Assembly: GCF_018812025.1 (NCBI RefSeq)
Contig: NC_063062.1
Location: forward strand, 6,023,513 to 6,087,512
Direction: 5' to 3'
Length of the DNA stretch: 64,000 bases
DNA from: Megalobrama amblycephala
Taxonomy: Eukaryota; Chordata; Actinopteri; Cypriniformes; Xenocyprididae
Positions 24,111-36,292 of this stretch are shown in pieces. Positions within the stretch are counted from its first letter, which is position 1. Each line of letters opens with the position of its first letter. A model generated the notes under the pieces. That model saw only the letters and a list, made by a program, of their open reading frames with translations, ran no database searches and was not told the DNA's origin. The position numbers and the translations under genes are program-made.

Positions 24111-25019
24111 ATTCATTCAAAATTCTAAAGCTTTCTGTTTATTTCCAGGTTTTGAATATCAGATTTTCTATGTGGTCTCAGATTTTTGCATCTATGCTGC
24201 ACTAAAGCCTCAGAGAAACATCACTGTTTGCCAACTTGCAGGCAAAATACAGCATCCATTGTCATTCTCCTGACTTGCGTAATCACAAATGTCCATGGGA
24301 CGGTCTGCCCATTTCTTTTTCTACTGGGTGCTTATATTGTCATTTTAATCAAGAGAGTGAAGGTCAGGAACTTCAGCACATCTGCCCTGAATTTCAATAT
24401 CTGTCTGCTGTTGATTGGGGTTAAAAATAGAAGCCATTACGCACACCTGACACAGGGGGAAATTGAATTCTGTCACTAACTCTCCACAGCCAACGTGGTT
24501 GAACCTTGATGGATCCAGTCTCTTGCCATGATGCAACCAAGAGTGTTCTGCAGTTTTTTGTCACTGAAAACCCATGACAATTCAATCTGGTTTAAACCGA
24601 GGAGGTCGTAAAAGCTGCGTTAAGAAACCCTGTTGCTCTCGAAACTGGGAAATAACAGTCGCTGAGAGAGCCTTAGAGATGTACACGACAAATGGCGGAG
24701 CATCTGTCTACAGCCGTGTGCATGTAAACAGTTGCTAACAGTCTCTAATTACTGATGTTGGTGTGTGAGAGTGAGTAATTCATTAAAAGAGTCTCTAAGA
24801 GCACTGTTTCCTTCACAGTTCATTTCATCTAAAGTTGACTGAAACACTGCATGGGCTGAGATCCTTGTCTTTAAACTTTTTGTAAAGATTTATTTATTTA
24901 TTTATTTATTTATTTATTTTGGCACTGCCCATTTAAAAAAAACAAACAAACAAAAAAACAATAAAATTAGGGCTTAACCTTAGAAACGTTGCACATGTTT
25001 AGTAAGGAATTAATATATT
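24111..25019. other. Intronic sequence with (ATTT)n
   Basis: Apparently unique sequence. A (TTTA)n microsatellite lies at 24888-24921. No exon seen. Confidence 0.5.
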
Positions 25020-26230
25020 TATTCAGCAAGGACATTAAATTGTGACAATAAATAGATTTAAAGGGCCCTATCTTGCACCCAGCGCAATTGACTTTGTACA
25101 CCGACGCATGTGTCATTCCTATTTTGCACCCGCGCAAAGCACGCTTTTCCCTCCACAGAAGCACGTCGCTAAACTAGTGAATGAACTTGCGCTCCCTGGG
25201 CGGTTCAGCGCAAAAAAGGAGGTGTGTTCAGGCGCATTGCCCGCGCATTGCTATTTTAAGGAGCTGAAAATAGACTGCGCCATAGACCAACTCAAACCTG
25301 GTCTAAAGTCAATGGCGCAATATTTTTTTGTTAGAGCACGTTGGTAGAAACTGCGCCTCTGGGCGCGTCCACAGTGCGCGTTGACTTTGCTTATTACACA
25401 CAGGAATGCGCATCACACAAACATGCCAAATATTAAAAACAAAAGGATTACAGTGTAAAAGAATATTATTGTGTACATAAATATAAAAATGTAATGATGA
25501 ATAGTCATTGCCTGTATTAGAATTAGGCTACCTATTTTCAATTCAGCCTATTACTACTTATAATGATGAACGAAATTGGCTAATTAATTGAACAATCGTG
25601 CCAATACACACACACACACATATATATTAACTGACTCATCACGTGTACGCAATGTAAATAGCAATCCGCCATGGCGCGAGCGCATCTCGCTCTTAAAGGG
25701 AATGGGAGATGACACTCTGATTGGTTTATTTCACGTTACGCCCAAACCACACCTATGAATAATGAAGCTACTTCAGACCAACCCATTTTAGATTTGCGCC
25801 GGGCGCAAGAGCCGTTTATCCCGCCGGGAAAATAGCAACAGCGCCGAGACCCGCCCACAAAGTTACTTGCGCTTCGCGCTTTGACACTTGCGTTTTAGAT
25901 CGTTAAAATAGGGCCCATGGTGTTTATAACCGTTCTTTTGAACTTTCTATTTATCAAAAAATCCTGAAAAAAAATGATCAGTTTCCAGAAAAAAATATTA
26001 AGCAGCACAACTGTTTCCAACTTTGATAATAATAAGAAATGTTTTTTTGAGCGCCACATCAATATATTAGAATGATTTCTGAAGGATCGTGTGACAATGA
26101 AGGCTGTAAAATTTTAATAATATTTCAATCACAACATTACTGTTTTTGCTGTATTTTTAATCAAACAAATGCAGCCTTGGTGAGCATTCTTTCAAAAAAA
26201 ATATTTCCGACCCCAAACAGTAGAGTACAT
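25020..26230 (+). repeat. Cyprinid dispersed repeat split by the GGGCCC-ended element
   Basis: The repeat begins 'tttattcagcaaggacatta' and resumes after the insertion with 'gttcttttgaactttctatt', 'aagcagcacaactgtttcc', 'gaatgatttctgaaggatc' and 'gaccccaaacagtag'. The same order of motifs occurs at 46670-47080. Confidence 0.75.
25063..25916. mobile_element. GGGCCC-ended non-autonomous DNA element, second copy
   Basis: Starts GGGCCCTATCTTGCACC and ends TTAAAATAGGGCCC. It shares long stretches with 866-1580, for example 'ggtgtgttcaggcgcattg', 'atagaccaactcaaacctgg' and 'gcgagcgcatctcgctc'. No matching target duplication is seen. Confidence 0.75.
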
Positions 26231-26399
26231 GGTAATAGAATGCAATTTTCTATGATTTTCATTTTTCCAGCTGATGAATAATAAAATCATTGACAGCCAA
26301 TCAGAATCCATGCTGCTTTAAAGAGCTCGAGCATTTAAAGTGGCAGATGACATAACTGTAGTGTGCACTGATAATCAACAGAATGATATCGATATCGAA

Positions 26400-27712
26400 T
26401 TAAAAATTGAATTTAATTTGAATTAAAAATTGAATTTATCTTGGCATAGTTGAATAACAAGAGTTCAGTACATGGAAATGACATACAGTCTCAAACACCA
26501 TTGTTTCCTCCTCCTTATATAAATCTCATTTGTTTAAAAGACCTCCGAAGAACAGGCGAATCTCAACATAACACCGACTGTTACGTAACAGTCGGGATCA
26601 TTAATATGTATGACCCCAATATTTGCATATGCCAGCCCATGTTCAAGGCATTAGACAAGGGCAGCCAGTATTAACGTCTGGATCTGTGCACAGCTGAATC
26701 ATCAGACTAGGTAAGCAAGCAAGAACAATAGTGAAAAATGGCAGATGGAGCAATAATAACTGACATGATCCATGATAACATGACATTTTTAGTAGGGCTG
26801 CACGATTAATCGCATGCTATTCTCACGCGCATTTCGTCAGTAAAGCCGGTTCCCTGATTACCGCTAAATCGCCATCACCTGCTTTCAAATGAAGCGGCAT
26901 TTAATAGACAGAGCCGTAGGTCACTGAAAAGCCACGCAATATCGCGTTCATATCGCAGATGAATCGCCTGCGATAATGAACGCGATATTGCGTGGCTTGT
27001 CCGTGAACTACGGCTCCGTCTATTAAAAGGCGCTCCGTTTAAAAACAGGTGATGGCGATTTAGCGGTAATCAGGGAACCGGCTTTACTGACGAAATGCGC
27101 GTGAGAATAGCATGCGATTAATCGTGCAGCCCTAATTTTTAGTGATATTTGTAAATTGCCTTTCTAAATGTTTCGTTAGCATGTTGCTAACGTACTGTTA
27201 AATGTGGTTGAAGTTACCATCATTTATTACTATATTCACGGAGACAAGACTGTCGCTATTTTCATTTTTAAACACGTGCAGTCTGTATAATGCATAAACA
27301 CAACTTCATTCTTTATAAATCTCTCCAACAGTGTGTAATGTTAGCTTTAGCCACGGAGCACTATCAAACTTATTCAGAATCAAATGTAAACATCAAATAA
27401 ATACTGTACTTACGCAATTAGACATGCTGCATGACGAACACTTTGTAAAGATCCATTTTGAGGGTTATATTAGCTGAGTGAACTTTGTTTACGCTTGTTA
27501 AGGCAAGCGCGAGCTCCGGGGGCGGGGAGCACAAGATATAAAGGGGCCGCGCAAGGAATCGGTGCATATATAATTATGGCTCAAAATAGGCAGTTAATAA
27601 AATTAATCAAAAAAATCGATGGGGTATTTTGAGCTGAAACTTCACAGACACATTCAGGGGACACCTTAGACTTATATTACATCTTTTAAAAAGACGTTCT
27701 ACGGCACCTTTA
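26400..27712. mobile_element. Longer copy of the AAAGGTGCCCTAGAA family, with nested hAT foldback
   Basis: Matches 16773-17340 from 'gaatttatcttggcatagtt' onward and ends 'tctacggcacctttaa' with TTAA at 27709-27712. The left terminus is replaced by 'gaatttaatttgaattaaa' repeats. It retains a segment at about 27150-27555 missing from the first copy. That segment includes a GC-rich patch and 'gatataaaggggccgcgc', which could be a relic promoter. Confidence 0.75.
26785..27142. mobile_element. hAT-like 342-bp foldback with perfect 8-bp target duplication
   Basis: The element 26793-27134 starts TAGGGCTGCACGATTAATCG and ends in the exact inverse. Arms of about 160 nt are almost perfectly complementary, with 'gcgatattgcgtggctt' near the centre. 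It is flanked by ATTTTTAG at 26785-26792 and 27135-27142. The sister repeat at 17150-17165 has a single ATTTTTAG with no insertion, i.e. the empty site. Confidence 0.92.
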
Positions 27713-27764
27713 ATTTATACAACGATTCAGATCATGGGAGGAGCTGCGGAGAGAGAACATATAC

Positions 27765-27835
27765 CTTTGCTTGTGACTGAGCTCCAGGATCCTCTGCACA
27801 TCCTTCTTGGGCACGGCATCATCATTCTTAAGAGA
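27765..27835 (-). CDS. luzp2: luzp2 coding exon (coiled coil)
   Basis: A 71-bp exon. On the minus strand the acceptor is GTTCTTTCTCCACAG and the donor is GTATATG. It begins in phase 0 with SLKNDDAVPKKDVQRILELS followed by HKQ, and ends with two bases (AG) of a split Arg codon completed by the exon at 19172-19253. It follows 'NLQ' at the end of the exon at 34524-34635, reconstituting the LUZP2 'NLQSLKND' sequence as I recall it. Right next to a TTAA element (ending 27712), so an insertion landed about 50 bp from the donor site. Confidence 0.88.
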
Positions 27836-28770
27836 CTGTGGAGAAAGAACAGAAGGTTGTGATGTATGCTTTATGATATTACATATTTGTTTGTGAATGT
27901 TTGAGCTGTTTATTTTTGGATTTGACATGGCAGATGATGCTGACACTCTCAGATTTGTTCATCTGTAAAGATATGTCAACCTCCTATATGCAGATTTTTT
28001 TCAGTAAGCCGGGAAAGCCCAGTAAACAGAGCTTTACCAAATTAAGCAATGGTGTTTTGGTGGGGCAGTTCCAAAGCATCTGTTTCCTTCCTCAGAGAAA
28101 CATCAGCGAGATCAGAGGGAGGAAATCTGACTAATTCTCATTATAGCCTCATTTCCATTTTCTTCAATCAGCATACACCATGAATAATGGAATGCAAAAC
28201 CTTGAAAGAAAAAAGATATTGAACCTCTCTCATTCAGCGAAGAATTTTGATGTTTATGAGCGTTAATTTTTTTCTTTCATTAAAATATGTTCAATTTTTT
28301 CCACTGACAAAGAGAAGTCGTGCGCTGTGTTGGGTACTCTGGATTACATAATCAGTTAACACTATTAATTACATATTCATGTCACATACTAATATTAATC
28401 ATATTAATCACTATTAATGACACAATAACAGTATTAATTGTAAAATTATAGTGGGTTTACTCCTCCGCCATTGATGCTCGCTGTGAGAAACGCCGTCAGT
28501 ATAGATCTGGCAGAAACAAGCGGAGTGATACAAATTGTGAAACGGTTTTCGTGTGATATTAGTAGAATGTCACATGGCTGGAAAAGGCTCTCAGCCAAAC
28601 AGATTTGAGAACCATTGCTAGAAACTGTAATGCAAACCGACAAGAGATATGTTATTGTTAAAGTTAAAAAGCATTATAATATTTGCAGATTCATTATCAC
28701 ATCTGAAACTGGTTGTTTGTCATGTGTTTTAGGTGTAATAATGTATTATAAGCTGTATTACGAGGCATAA
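27836..28770. other. Intronic sequence, nothing recognised
   Basis: Short stretches of 'atattaatcactattaat' near 28380-28430. No gene or repeat family assigned. Confidence 0.5.
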
Positions 28771-29566
28771 TTAAAGGATTAGTTCACTTTTAAAAGAAAA
28801 TGACCCCAAGCTTTACTCACCCTCAAGCCATCCTAGGTGTATATGACTTTAAATGTCTTTCTGATGAACACAATTGGAGAAATATTAATAAACGTCCTGA
28901 CGCATCCAAGCTTTATATTGGCAGTGAGCGGGATCAACAAGTATGAGCTGAAGATAGTGTCTCCATCCACATCCATCCATCATAAACATACTCCATATGG
29001 CTCTGATGGGTTAATAAAGGCCTTCTGAAGCAAAGCGATGCGTTTGTGTAAGAAAAATATCCATATTTAACAAGTTATGAAGTAAAATATCTAGCTTCTG
29101 CCAGACTGCCTTCCGTATTCAAGTTGCGGCGTGTCAGTTACGTTTTTTCCCGTAAGTTGAATAGGGAAGGTGTAGGATGTAGCATAAGCTTTTTGAACTG
29201 CGAGAGTTTTACACTTTCTTCCTAAGTTGAATACGGAAAGCGGTCTGGCGGAAGCTAGATATTTGACTTCATAACTTGTTAAAGATGGATATTTTTCTTA
29301 CACAAACGCATCGCTTCGCTTCAGAAGGCCTTTATTAATCCCCTGGATCCGTGTGGAATATGTTTATGATGGATAAGTGTGGATGGAGGTGCTTTCTCCA
29401 GATAATACTTGTTGATCCCGCTCGCTGCCATTATAAAGCTTGGATGCGTCATGATATTTATTAATATATCTCCGATTGTGTTCATCAGAAAGTCATATAT
29501 ACCAAGGATGGCTTGAGGGTGAGTAAAGCTTGGGGTAATTTTCATTTGAAAGTGAACATCCTTTAA
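28771..29566. mobile_element. TTAA-flanked foldback MITE
   Basis: Left end TTAAAGGATTAGTTCAC, right end GTGAACATCCTTTAA, with TTAA at both ends. The arms pair over nearly 400 bp each, for example 'aagcaaagcgatgcgtttgt' near 29030 with 'acaaacgcatcgcttcgctt' near 29302. Belongs with 14133-15903 and 36289-36709. Confidence 0.85.
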
Positions 29567-31140
29567 TGCATAATTAATTGTGTTTATCATACTTAATATC
29601 TGAAGTTAACACATTAACTTTGACAGCCTATATTTTGTAAAATCATTTTAGCATGGGGGTCCTTTTAAAAAGCCAGCCTCTGGTTTGTCCTCTTTACTCC
29701 CCTTTGTATTTTTGTCAATACAGTACTAGATCATTCTAGTCTCTGACAGCAAATAAATAGTAGTTCAAACAAAACAATCCCTCCCCCCCAAAAGATGCAA
29801 TCATTGATAAACCCAATTGAAATCTTCTAGACACATAATTACATTATATCATGTACAGCACTTAAAACAACTGCACATCACTTGACTTCGGGACATTCTT
29901 TGGCGTGAAACATATTGGTCATCACTATTGCTCTGTCGCCTCACTCAGACTCCTTTGTGTTTCCAGAGACTAACAGCAGCAAATCTTTGTCAGGGGAAGA
30001 CCATCTGTGCAGCTGTTGAGTTGTATTGAGATTGGCATTGCAGTGTCTACTCAGGCCAAGCTGGCAGGAATGTGCCGGCACAAACACACAAACCTCTGCC
30101 AAAACTACAGGCTCCATCAGGCGAAGTTTAATGATGATGAGCAGCACTCTGGGGAGCTCTCATTATAAAAATAAACAGTATGGACAGTAAATCTGCTCAA
30201 CAAAAAGGTTAATTGGTCACATATACATAATTGATCACGCTAAAGAGGTCATAGTTGATCATGGTTTTACAAATCCACTGGAGATCTCGGACTTAAACTC
30301 AAGGGATCTAGCAGCTCGGCGCGGGGCCAGGGATTCTCCGGCTGCTGTCCAGCAGTCGGGCCCCTGAGGTTCTGCTACTCTTTGCATACCCAACTAGAAA
30401 CACCACATAACATCCTAACAGACCCATTAAACGTACACTCGCCCATTACTATGCATTCACATGCAGGAATCGCAGGAGTGACCCATTGAATTTCAATGAA
30501 CTGATCATACAGAAAGACAACTGCATCAAAATCATGATAACCCATTTCAGTGATAGATATATTTCTCAATATAAAAAAGCTCTTTCAAACTATTTCTGTC
30601 AGTTTTATTTACGCCGTTATTGTCCTTATCCATTAATGCTCCAAGCACTTTAGCGGAACAATAAATCGCTCTATGAATTAGATTGAATGCGTTTGGAGCG
30701 TATGGTTTTTCTCAGGCACCGGTGCCTGGTTGACTGCCATTGGACAAGGCAATCAAGTATTTGATTGACTGGCTCAGATGCCTGGAATAATGCATTCTCT
30801 TTGTGGCTAATCGGTCTCCATATGCGTTTGCCAGGTTTACTAACGCAGCTTAGTTTTTTGTAGTTGTTTGGTGGCTATTGGTTGTATTTTAAATATTACT
30901 ATGTGTTTTGCATATTGGTTTAGTGGTTTCTTCTGTCCTGTTCACAGTACAAAGTCCAACAGATAATTATGCTCAAGGATTTTGCTCATGCAATAGCATG
31001 TAATAGGGCGCTTTCATTTGCAATTGTTAGTTCAGCCAGCAAGTTTACCCATCTACTTGGGCTAACAAACATTGCAATGTGTAAGAAACAAGCCTTTTTG
31101 CAGACTGTGAATATTTGCAACTGCTCAGTGTGGTTCATGC
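29567..31140. other. Intronic sequence, nothing recognised
   Basis: Largely unique-looking DNA. A GC-rich island at 30300-30370 stands out from its AT-rich surroundings, but I cannot assign it. Confidence 0.5.
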
Positions 31141-31384
31141 TTAAAGGGACAGTACACCTAAAAATGAAAATTCTGTCCCAATTCACCCTCATGTCATTCC
31201 AAACATGTACGACTTTCTTTCTTCTGCGGAATACAAAAGAGGATATTTCGAATAATGCTGTTACTAAACTTCCACTGCATGGACATCTTCTTTTGTGATC
31301 CACAGAAGTCATACAGGTGTAGAATGACACAAGGGTGAATAAATGAGGACAGAAATTTCATTTTTGGGTCAACTGTATCTTTAA
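31141..31384. mobile_element. Short TTAAAGGGACAGTACACC-type MITE
   Basis: TTAA at both ends (31141-31144, 31381-31384). Inverted ends with 'aaaaatgaaaattctgtc' against 'gacagaaatttcattttt'. About 244 bp. Same size class as 10570-10800. Confidence 0.8.
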
Positions 31385-31437
31385 AATTGAGATCTTTTTT
31401 GAGACACAAATTCTACACACAAAGTCATAAAAACGTA

Positions 31438-31806
31438 GGACCCGCTTTATATTAAGTGGCCTTAACTACTATGTACTTACATTTAAATTAATCATTTGAT
31501 ACAATGCACTTATTGTGTAAATACATGTTTTTACATTGTACTTATATTTTAAAAACACCTGCATGTAATGACGTCTGTAATTAATTTCTGTAATTACATT
31601 TATAATTACACTGTTGACCCATCCCTTACACCTTAACTCACCCTTAAACCTACCCATACCACCAGAGCTTTCCCTAACCTTACCCGTATCCCACCTCAAC
31701 AGCAGCAAAAGTGTTTTGCAATTCAATATGAAGCCAATAAGTACATTATACTTATTTTTTGATGTAAGTACATAGTAGTTAAGGCCACTTAATATAAAGT
31801 GGGACC
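31438..31806. mobile_element. Palindromic MITE with GGACCCGCTTTATATTAAG ends
   Basis: The left 'tatattaagtggccttaact' and 'actatgtacttacat' are mirrored by 'gtaagtacatagt' and 'agttaaggccacttaatata' on the right. About 369 bp. The centre contains runs like 'ttaaacctaccc'. No coding frame. Confidence 0.8.
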
Positions 31807-31837
31807 AAAACACATTTATATTTCATCAAATTAATAT

Positions 31838-32837
31838 ATTTTTTGATGAAATCCTAAAAAAAAATTTATCCCCCATTGACAGCAATTTGACCACCACTTT
31901 CAAGGTCCAGAAAGGTACTAAAGACATCGTTAAAATAGTCCATGTGACTGCAGTGGTTCAACCTTAATTTTATGAAGCAACAGGGGCTTTCGCACTGAAT
32001 AGTTCTAGGAATTCAGTTATAGAAACTAGCCACTAGGATAGTTCCCCGAGAACAAATTTCTTCCTCGGGCCATGTTCCTGGTTGGATTTGCACCGGGAAT
32101 AGGAACTCTGAAGCGGCTGACAGTGGCGTCTTTAAGCGCGGCATTTACAAACGCTAAAATCTGGCGGATGGAAGATGCTGTGATCGGAGCTGTGTTTGTT
32201 GTGTGTCGTGGGTTTCGTGATAACGGAGATGAAATGTAAACACTAAATTTACGAGACTGAAAGAGCAAAAAGTGGGGCTAAGAGGTGAAATCTACTATAA
32301 CAACTTTCAGTATTACATGTCAATGAGGCGGAGAAACGATCTCAACCCTGCAGACAACAGGTAAATGCTGTTATCACTGTTTTCATGTTCGTGAAGTAAA
32401 TATATTTACACGGATTTTTAAAAATGCCGTGTGCCGGTGTTTGACATTCGTTTGACCAATCAACGTACACTTATGTCACTGATAGTTCCTGTAGAGCTGG
32501 TTTAGATCCTACTCTGAAGTAGAAGCTAATTTAGTTCCCCCAAAAGGAGTTCCTAGAACTAAAATCATTGCTGCGGTGCGAACACGGCAAAATCCGGGTA
32601 CTTCAGCCAATAGTTCTAGTAATTATGAAAATGTTCCTCTGGTGTCTTTAGTACCTTTCTGGGCCTTGACAGTGGTAATTTAATTGTTGTCTGTGGAGGA
32701 ATCAGAGAGCTATCAGATTTCATCAAAAATATCAAAATTTGTGTTCTGAAGATGAACGAAGGTCTTACTGGTTTGGAACTACACGTGGGCGAGTAATGAA
32801 TGACAGAATTTCATTTTTGTGTGAACTAGCCCTTTAA
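31838..32837. mobile_element. TTAA foldback MITE (left-truncated) with a nested segment
   Basis: Body and right end match the 2575 family: 'gaaggtcttactggtttgg' and ending 'gtgaactagccctttaa' (TTAA 32834-32837). The left end is truncated. Between about 31983 and 32632 a foreign segment interrupts the loop, with 'ggggctttcgcactgaatag' on the left and 'gttcctagaac'/'gcggtgcgaaca' on the right. Confidence 0.6.
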
Positions 32838-34417
32838 CTCTCTGAGGTCTGAAAACGCGCTGGCGCGTTTTGCAGGATTTTTTTCACATTGCAGCAAAAC
32901 AGACTTAAAATACTCCGTCATTTCTTGTCATATAGACATAAGTAATATATCAATTGAAACTATAGAATGTCTTCTTTTATTTGTGTACACTCAGAGTAAA
33001 AACACAATGTTGTGCTTTTTGTAAAATAAAGAAAACTAACATGATGCTAACATGATGTGATCTCTCCTCTCCCTCTGAATGAACTCCAATCTGATAGTTC
33101 TCAGAAAATGAACTGTAACTTATGAATACTAATGACAAAAAAAATGACACTTACGTCTCAAGAACCATTGAAATGTCAGGTTTTAAATCGTGCAAGTCAA
33201 ATCAAAAACAAACATTCTGTGTTTATGTAATTTGTATGAAAAGAGAGCCATGTCAGAAGTCTGTGATTCACCTCATTACCCGCTAATGCGGCCACGCCCA
33301 CGGAGGGAGCGCTATTCAGACGCAAATTCAGAGGCAATACATGCATTCATCATCTCAATCGTGTATTTATTGTCTTGAAAAGTGTTTATCTGGATGGTAA
33401 AGCCATTGTTAGCGATCTCTAGAAGACATGCAGTTAGTTCCTAGTTCCTTTTCTTCTTTATATGAATTTGTGGCCTAAAGGTGTACAGAGAGCGCCCTCC
33501 GGCTGCAAGTATGAATTAAAAACACCATTCCTGAAATGTCCTCTTCTTCTTTAGAATAATTTGTGGCATAATGTGCACAGAGAGCACCCTCCGGCTGCAA
33601 GTATGAATTAAAAACACAGTATCCAGCACTCATAGTGATGACAATAAATATTACTTCTCAGTATAGAAAATTGACATAAATATATAAGAATCCATCAATA
33701 TTTCTCCAAATGTGCATGCTTTTAAGCTAAAAGCCTATATGAAATGCCACAGAGGTAACACAATTGTTCAGACACTTTGCATCACAGAAATAAATTATAT
33801 TTTAAAGAATATAATAGAATACAATTATTTTAAATTGTAATAATATTTCACAGTATTGCTGTTTATGATGAGCTGAGACATTATTACAGAGGGTTTTTTT
33901 CACAGCCTACCTGACTGAAAGGCCTCATTAATATGCAAGTCATTTCAGGTCATTATTATGTGATTCTTTTGTCTTCTCAGGTGTAAATGGCCCATTATGC
34001 ATGCAGATTCACGCCTCCACGCATACTGTGTTTCTTGACAAAAATTAAATCTCTCTCTTGTTTTATATGAAAGAGAATTCAGCATAATTTTTACATAATT
34101 CTGAAGCAAAAACTCTAGTCTACAACCTCCAATAACCAGAAGTCTTGTGAACACAGATTTAATATACTTATTTTGGCCTTATTTCAGTGACTTAAGTTTT
34201 TTGTTTTTTCAATAACCACGCATAAACATTATTCCTTCAAAAATACAAACATGTACATACATGTTCCTCACATATTATTGTAGCCTAGTTTGTGCTGAAT
34301 ACAGTGTAATGACACTTTTGTCATTTATATGTTTATGAACAACTGAAAAAAGCACAAATGTCAGGGCATGTCAAAACTTCTCCAAGCCCCAAATCAGCCT
34401 CAGCCTCCAGAGGGTTA
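32834..34417. mobile_element. piggyBac-like non-autonomous element
   Basis: Starts TTAACTCTCTGAGGTCTG and ends with the inverse CAGCCTCCAGAGGGTTAC. The terminal TTAA is intact on the left and TTAC on the right. It contains tandem blocks 'cagagagcgccctccggctg' around 33485 and 33580. A truncated sister copy is at about 43262-44271. The TTAA target and CCCTCTGG-type end suggest a piggyBac derivative (recalled from fish repeats). Confidence 0.65.
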
Positions 34418-34523
34418 CATGGTGTAACAAAGATGCACTAATATGGATTATTTAAATTTTCAAATCACTTTAACTTTCCCACCATCACATGAACAGCGCT
34501 GTAGAGGCAGGAGAGGGTTTTAC

Positions 34524-34635
34524 CTGCAGGTTCCCCTTGATGCTGTCCAGCTCCTTTGATGTTTTGGAGAGTTGTCGTAAAATTCCTGTCCTTTCTGTGA
34601 AAACCTCCTTCAGCTTCTTCTCCAGCCCCTCATAG
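34524..34635 (-). CDS. luzp2: luzp2 coding exon (start of coiled coil)
   Basis: A 112-bp exon. On the minus strand the acceptor is TCTTTTCCTGTAG and the donor is GTAAAACC. The first base completes a codon from the upstream exon. Then come 37 codons starting YEGLEKKLKEVFTERTGILR and ending SIKGNLQ in phase 0. This matches the LUZP2 N-terminal coiled coil that in mammals directly follows the signal peptide ('DYEELEKQLKEVF' as I recall). The upstream exon must therefore end in phase 2, a constraint used when judging candidate 5' exons at 58.9 and 62.0 kb. Confidence 0.9.
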
Positions 34636-35911
34636 CTACAGGAAAAGAAAAGAAATAGAAAGATGACTTCTTTAAATCTACGGCATGCCTGGCAAATTCA
34701 TTCTGCACGGCAGGTTACAGCAGCCTGGAGGATTTGAAGCCATTGTGAGTGGATGATGAACTCAAGAAAACATCCAATAGTTCATCCTGAAAAAGAACTC
34801 ACGGCCTCGCCTCAAAGTTACATCAGGGTCTGTTTTAGGATTTCTTAACGTCTAAGGCAGCAGGCAGAGATGTTTAAAAAGCCATTCGGTGACACTTTAG
34901 GACATACATACTTTATGTATGTTAAAATATTAAGCCTTGATCTCATTGGCTGCAACTGCTAAGCTACAAAACATCTGGCCTCACCCACATAAATACACAC
35001 ATATACATATTTATCAGGATTTCAACATTTTGCCAACCCAAAAAGACAGACACAGCTGTGCATAGCACAAAAAAGATATATAACGTGCCGTGATTTTCTT
35101 TTGTCATCGTCCCAAATACAAATCATAAATAAGTTATGTAGAGTACAGTCAAACGCTTTCAACAAAGGGCTCTTTGCCAAAGCATCCTGTGCTTCTCATA
35201 GCTGAACCTTTATGTCAGGGAAACCAAAGCACAGTCATACTAATCTCCATGATAGGAAAGCAACACCTGTGAAATAAATAAATCATGCTGGAAGGCATCA
35301 TGCCTATAAAACTCCCACAGTGTGATGTCTGTGAAACTGATCAAGGGTGTGGGCTGGAAGAGACAGATAGAGATGGAAAAAATATCATTCTCTCTCTACT
35401 AGATTTCAGTTGGAGTTTGGCTCATCTAGAGCAGACCTGTGAGAGGTCAATAATGGAGTCTGGCTCAAACAAGGGGTCAAGGTTTGGCTGGTTAGTGTGA
35501 CCCAGTTAGCCTCTGCTGGTAAATGGTGCAACTACAATATCTGGCAGCAAGAAGCACCTTCTTTCTCTTCATTGACGGCCATTCAACCAGAGTTGTGTAT
35601 GGTATGGTACTGTATTTAGCTGTGCACATCATTATTATTTTAAAATTAATGTGCCCTCGTAATCTCTAATCAAAATAGCTCAATAGCAACATCTCTTCTC
35701 TTCTCTAATGTTTACTGGCGTGAGGGCGGGACAACTCGTCACTCACATTAGATCAACCAATAGCAAACCATTCAACGATCCAATCAATTCCCCACGGACA
35801 AAATCAAGTACTGCTCTACATTTTTTCTTGTTGAAGAAGCCGTTTCACTTCAGTTACATGCTGACTTTCAGTGGTGAACAGTAACTAATTATTCTCACTT
35901 TGTTACTGTAC
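34636..35911. other. Intronic sequence, nothing recognised
   Basis: Mostly unique-looking sequence. Short frames without splice context. Confidence 0.5.
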
Positions 35912-36292
35912 TTAAAGGTGCTCTAAGCGATGTCACGCGTTTTTAGGCCAAAACATTTTTTGTCACATACAGCAAACATCTCCTCACTATCCGCTAGCTG
36001 CCTGTCCCCTGAACACACTGTAAAAAAACGCGGTCTCTGTAGTCGCCACAAGCTCCGAAAATGGCAATAAAAACAAACTGGTGCAGCCTGGACCACTAAA
36101 CATAATAAACATGCTCCAGCCAATAACCGACAAGAATGATTTTAAATGCGTGTTCATGACTGTTTCAGGAAGCACGGAGGGGAGGGGGAGGAGGAGGAGG
36201 AGGGAGGGTCTAGCTAGCCTCTGTTTTGTTTGACAACACTTCGAACGTCAACAGGAAGTTACTCCACCCAGGATCACTTAGAGCACCTTTAA
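35912..36292. mobile_element. TTAA-flanked element with AAAGGTGCTCTAAGCGATG ends
   Basis: Starts TTAAAGGTGCTCTAAG and ends TTAGAGCACCTTTAA, with TTAA at both ends. About 381 bp. Includes a GGAGGA-rich purine tract at 36177-36212. Its right TTAA is also the left TTAA of the next MITE. Confidence 0.85.
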
